7,791 bases of DNA from JBLIRR01 sp049472395 (lineage in GTDB: Bacteria > SZUA-182 > DTGQ01 > JBLIRR01). Below are positions 5,053-7,791 of the stretch, one piece after another. A program made the position numbers and the translations under genes. Positions within the stretch are counted from its first letter, which is position 1. Each line of letters begins with the position of its first letter. The stretch spans positions 1 through 7,791 of the forward strand of contig JBLIRR010000094.1 in the NCBI GenBank assembly GCA_049472395.1, in the 5' to 3' direction. The notes beneath the pieces were generated by a model. It had not been told where the DNA came from, did not search any database, and saw only the letters and a program-made list of their open reading frames with translations.

Positions 5053-6306
5053 ATGAGCAAATCAGGCTCCACTGATCAAAAAAATCGCGTAATATGTTTA
5101 CCATTTTCCCAAGAGCAGTACAATGATAATATTAGTGTTGCCGTCACATTTAGAGCATTAATCGATCTTATAATTAGAGAACACCCTGATCTTTTCCCTC
5201 CGGAAATTAGTAGTGGATACCAAATGAAAGATTTGTATCATTCGAAAAAAATATTGATCATCATTCGTCGTATTAAAATTGCAGGAATTAGTTATACCAT
5301 CCGCCCCTCTTTTGTTATGCCATATCTGGTAGGGATGGTTGATGAAATAGAAAAGCCTTTGTTTTTCAGAAAGTTCGATGTTCCCTTTTGGGCATTAAGT
5401 TATGGTTTTGGGCGAGATCCCAGTTATTGGCATCGGATAGAACAATCTCTTGGTCGAAACAACCTCGTTGCTGCGACCATAAAAGACCCGGAGAATTTAC
5501 CGCAGCATTTAGTGGCTGATGAAAAGCATACCTGGATATTAGGCATCAAAGCTTATCTTGCTACTACTGTTGGTCAGGGATGTATTTTGGGTGCTTGCAT
5601 CGCCAAAGATGCAGGAGAGCAGTCTTTAACCGATGCCTATAGTGTTTATAAAGAGGAAGCTCAGCGTCTAAAACCGGACTATACTCCGAAAACTGTCAAT
5701 AATGATGGATGGCCTGCTACCAGGAAGGCATGGAAGAACAACTTTCCCACTATCTTTCTGATCGCCTGTTTCCTCCATGTTTTTATCAAAATCCGGGACC
5801 GATCAAAAAAGAAATTCAAAGATATTTATCAACAGGTAGCAACCAAGCTATGGGATTGTTATGAGGCCCAAAACAAGGCATCTTTCTCTCAGCGAGTAAG
5901 ACGCCTTTATGAATGGGCCAAGAATACTTCAACTCCTTCTATTATTTTAGAAAAAATAGAAAAACTCAAGAATACTGTTACTTCTTTCTCAATTGCCTAT
6001 GATTTCCCCGGCGCTCATAGGACAAGTAATATGTTAGATCGCTTAATGCAACGAATGGATCGGCATCTTTTCAATACCCAATATTTTCATGGTTCACTCT
6101 CTTCGGCACAACTTGGTATAAGAGGCTGGGCGCTTATACAAAATTTTGCTCCTTCAAATCCCCTTACTATAAAAAAATATAATGGATCGCTCAGTCCGGC
6201 TGAGCGATTAAATAAATTCCGATATCATGATAATTGGCTGCAAAATCTTTTGATCTCTACTTCTTTAGTAAGCCTTTATCGACCACCTCCCCAAAATCCG
6301 ATATAA
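5053..6306 (+). CDS. Putative DDE-type transposase of the insertion sequence
   Basis: The 417-residue protein is identified as a transposase because it is the only gene between terminal inverted repeats with a target duplication. Features in order: an N-terminal region of about 140 residues, perhaps for binding the ends; a first acidic site Asp156 (HLVADEKHTW); a second, Asp218 (VNNDGWPATRKAW), followed by a Cys239-x2-His242 pair (IACFLHVFIK) like the C-x2-H of IS256 and mutator-like transposases; a mainly helical insert at about 250-310; and HRTSNMLDRLMQRMDRHLF at 322-340, placed where related enzymes carry the TTN-x-x-E third acidic residue, here Asp329. The tail continues YFHGSLSSAQLGIRGWALIQNFAP. 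It would cut and join the element's ends. The last codons and the TAA overlap the right inverted repeat, leaving 4 bases to the tip. Motif assignment is by pattern, without alignment. Confidence 0.8.
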   Translation: MSKSGSTDQKNRVICLPFSQEQYNDNISVAVTFRALIDLIIREHPDLFPPEISSGYQMKDLYHSKKILIIIRRIKIAGISYTIRPSFVMPYLVGMVDEIEKPLFFRKFDVPFWALSYGFGRDPSYWHRIEQSLGRNNLVAATIKDPENLPQHLVADEKHTWILGIKAYLATTVGQGCILGACIAKDAGEQSLTDAYSVYKEEAQRLKPDYTPKTVNNDGWPATRKAWKNNFPTIFLIACFLHVFIKIRDRSKKKFKDIYQQVATKLWDCYEAQNKASFSQRVRRLYEWAKNTSTPSIILEKIEKLKNTVTSFSIAYDFPGAHRTSNMLDRLMQRMDRHLFNTQYFHGSLSSAQLGIRGWALIQNFAPSNPLTIKKYNGSLSPAERLNKFRYHDNWLQNLLISTSLVSLYRPPPQNPI

Positions 6307-6310
6307 TCAG
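6283..6310 (-). repeat. Right terminal inverted repeat of the insertion sequence
   Basis: Read on the minus strand it begins CTGATTATATC and contains GATTTTGGGGAG, matching the left end at 25 of 28 positions. It overlaps the last seven codons and the stop codon of the transposase gene. Confidence 0.93.
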
Positions 6311-6318
6311 AAAATTAG
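6311..6318. repeat. Target site duplication, right copy
   Basis: AAAATTAG directly follows the right inverted repeat and is identical to 4923-4930. It lies 11 bases beyond the stop codon of the receiver-kinase gene. Confidence 0.92.
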
Positions 6319-6329
6319 AATTGCTGAAT

Positions 6330-7445
6330 TTATGCAGGCAAAACAAAAATAAATGAGCTTCCCTGGCCAACAGTGCTTTCTACCCAAATTCTTCCCTTAT
6401 GAAGCTCAACAATATACTTGGCTATAGGGAGACCTAATCCTGTTCCCTCCTGGCTTTCAGCAATAATACGTTCAAATTTATCAAATATCTTTGAGAGATC
6501 TTTCTGGGGAATGCCTGGGCCGGTATCCGAGATTTCGAAACGTATCTCATTGCCGGTTCTTGACACCTGAATACGAATTTTGCCTTCCGGCGGAGTATAT
6601 TTTATTGCATTGTTGAACAGATTAATAATCACTTGACTCAGTTTATCCTTATCAGCGACCAGAAAGCCTATATCTTGCTCTATATGCACCTCTAAATCAA
6701 TCTGTTTTTTAGATATCAAATCTTCGTAAGGAGTGATTATCTTATTCATTAATAAAGGCAGATCAATATTTTCTTTTTTCAACTCCATCTTTCCTGCCTC
6801 TATCTTGGATATATCCAAAAGGTCCGTTACCAATCGAAGAAGACGGTCTATCTCGCTCTTGCCAATACGAATGAATTTTTGTTGCTTTGAATTGAGCTCA
6901 CCCATCTGTCCTTCAAGTACGTGGCCCAGAGAAAGCTGCAACACGACAAGGGGGTTTTTGAATTCATGAGAAACCATCGCCACGAACGCTGATTTTAAGC
7001 GATCCATCTCTTTTAATTTTTCATTCGCTTCTTGCAGTTCCCATAAAAGGCGCTTATTGTCCATGGATAAGCGTTGTTTTTCTAACGCCTTCTCTAACAC
7101 TACGTGAAGATAATCCATATTAATCGGTTTCATAATATAGGAGTATGCCCCTTGGTTCATTGCCTCAATCGAGGAATCTATGGAGGCATATGCAGTGACC
7201 ATAATAGCCATGGTATCTTCATTAATCTCTTTAATAGCCCTTAGTACCTCGAGTCCGCTTCTGTCAGGAAGTCGTAAGTCTATGAAAACAATATTAAAAA
7301 ATTTATCTTTTATATGAGAGATTGCCTCAGAGGCCTTGGAGACAGTTTCAACATCATAGCCCTTTAACTTTAATATATTCCCGAATGTTTTACGGGCATT
7401 AACATCATCATCTACGATAAGGATATTGATAGAATGATTATCCAT
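6330..7445 (-). CDS. Response-regulator receiver fused to a histidine kinase
   Basis: This 371-residue cytoplasmic protein has no membrane segment. Residues 6-120 are a CheY-like receiver: acidic pocket Asp12-Asp14, phosphoacceptor Asp56 in FIDLRLP, Thr84 and Lys106 (IMKPI). Residues about 120-150 form a coiled-coil linker. Residues 150-216 are the HisKA dimerisation domain with phosphorylated His160 (VSHEFKNPL). Residues 260-371 are the HATPase_c domain with N box NLFNNAIKYTP, G1 DTGPGI (307-312), F box FDKFER and G2 GTGLGLPIAKY (from 334). All catalytic residues are present. There is no DNA-binding output domain, so it likely receives phosphate or a signal at Asp56 and controls its own kinase activity toward another regulator outside the window. 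The ATG follows AGGGTAGGG and lies 36 bases after the upstream kinase gene, consistent with one operon. Confidence 0.93.
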   Translation of the reverse strand: MDNHSINILIVDDDVNARKTFGNILKLKGYDVETVSKASEAISHIKDKFFNIVFIDLRLPDRSGLEVLRAIKEINEDTMAIMVTAYASIDSSIEAMNQGAYSYIMKPINMDYLHVVLEKALEKQRLSMDNKRLLWELQEANEKLKEMDRLKSAFVAMVSHEFKNPLVVLQLSLGHVLEGQMGELNSKQQKFIRIGKSEIDRLLRLVTDLLDISKIEAGKMELKKENIDLPLLMNKIITPYEDLISKKQIDLEVHIEQDIGFLVADKDKLSQVIINLFNNAIKYTPPEGKIRIQVSRTGNEIRFEISDTGPGIPQKDLSKIFDKFERIIAESQEGTGLGLPIAKYIVELHKGRIWVESTVGQGSSFIFVLPA

Positions 7446-7481
7446 TGTGCCCTACCCTTTTATTGTATATAGGTTTTTATT

Positions 7482-7791
7482 TTATAAACTTATTGGCAAG
7501 TATACTTCAACTGTGGTTCCTTGCCCTGTTTGACTCGTTACTTCAATTTTCCCGTTATGTCGTTCAACCAGTGCATTACACACAGAAAGGCCTAATCCTG
7601 TGCCTTTGGCTTTAGTCGTAAAGAGAGGCTCAAATATCCTTGCGAGATTTTCTTGAGGGATACCAATGCCCGTATCAATGAAGGAAGTTTTTATAAAATT
7701 TCCTTGGACACTCGTGTTAATAGTGAATCTTCCGAAATCTTCCATAGCCTGGAATGCATTTGTCATGATATTATAAAATACTTGCTGGATA
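7482..7791 (-). CDS. Sensor histidine kinase, C-terminal ATPase domain (N-terminus beyond window)
   Basis: The frame is open to the right edge, so 102 C-terminal residues are visible and the true start is outside. They make up most of a HATPase_c domain: N box in QQVFYNIMTNAFQAM, G1 DTGIGIPQ, F box FEPLFTTK and G2 GTGLGLSVCNALVERH, ending GTTVEVYLPISL. The FEPLFTTKAKGTGLGL form is typical of the NtrB/ZraS-like class of sensor kinases. An internal Met begins MTNAFQAM but falls inside the N box, so it is not a plausible start. It lies 36 bases upstream of the receiver-kinase gene, probably its partner in one phosphorelay. The sensing domain cannot be judged from this window. Confidence 0.92.
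   Translation of the reverse strand, partial: IQQVFYNIMTNAFQAMEDFGRFTINTSVQGNFIKTSFIDTGIGIPQENLARIFEPLFTTKAKGTGLGLSVCNALVERHNGKIEVTSQTGQGTTVEVYLPISL

Larger units (their letters stand above)
4931..6310 (+). mobile_element. Complete 1380-bp insertion sequence, family not assigned
   Basis: The element is bounded by 28-base terminal inverted repeats that match at 25 positions, and flanked by a perfect 8-base direct repeat AAAATTAG (4923-4930 and 6311-6318). It carries one transposase gene filling 5053-6306, oriented left to right. The undamaged ORF, near-matching ends and perfect duplication indicate a recent and possibly still active insertion. An 8-base duplication occurs in several families (for example IS256, ISL3 and IS66), but the terminal sequence beginning CTGATTATA does not match a family I can name. 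The transposase layout is closest in style to the IS256/mutator-like group. Confidence 0.93.

Noticed and set aside
6733..6969. 78-codon plus-strand frame inside the receiver-kinase gene
   Set aside because: It is antisense to the HisKA and linker coding region and shows no protein signature.

Overview
The window looks like bacterial chromosome, AT-rich except for the visibly more GC-rich beta-helix gene at the left end. Signal peptides, Shine-Dalgarno sites, sigma70-type promoters, two-component kinases, a toxin-antitoxin remnant and an insertion sequence all point to Bacteria. No rRNA or other taxonomic marker is present. The gene mix (large secreted beta-helix proteins, DUF1573-rhodanese fusions, receiver-kinase fusions) would fit an environmental Gram-negative lineage, but that is a weak inference.

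Left third (1-3684, minus strand): a three-gene operon of exported proteins. A near-consensus sigma70 promoter (3656-3684) drives a DUF1573 plus double-rhodanese protein (2384-3580). Its end overlaps the start of a secreted transglutaminase-like protein (1485-2402). After a 29-base gap comes a secreted right-handed beta-helix protein (1-1455) that runs off the left edge; 485 residues are visible. All three carry signal peptides, so the operon acts outside the cytoplasm.

Middle (3685-4318, plus strand): a decayed toxin-antitoxin module. A Phd/YefM-type antitoxin (start 3870) sits behind a promoter and a 21-base near-palindrome that is a likely operator. It appears frameshifted near its C-terminus. 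The following VapC-type PIN toxin (4112-4294) has lost its middle, leaving N- and C-terminal ends joined in frame. The toxin should be dead.

Right half (4319-7791): an uncharacterised five-helix membrane protein (minus strand, 4319-4837) with its own promoter; then a complete, probably recent 1380-base insertion sequence (4931-6310) with 28-base inverted repeats (25/28 matching) and a perfect 8-base target duplication AAAATTAG, encoding a 417-residue DDE-type transposase; then a two-gene minus-strand signalling operon made of the C-terminal end of a sensor kinase (7482-7791, cut by the window edge) and a receiver-histidine kinase fusion (6330-7445). The element landed between the kinase operon and the membrane-protein gene, 19 bases past the kinase stop codon and 24 bases upstream of the membrane gene's -35 box.

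The most notable items are the insertion sequence, which I could not assign to a named family, and the double lesion in the toxin-antitoxin pair.
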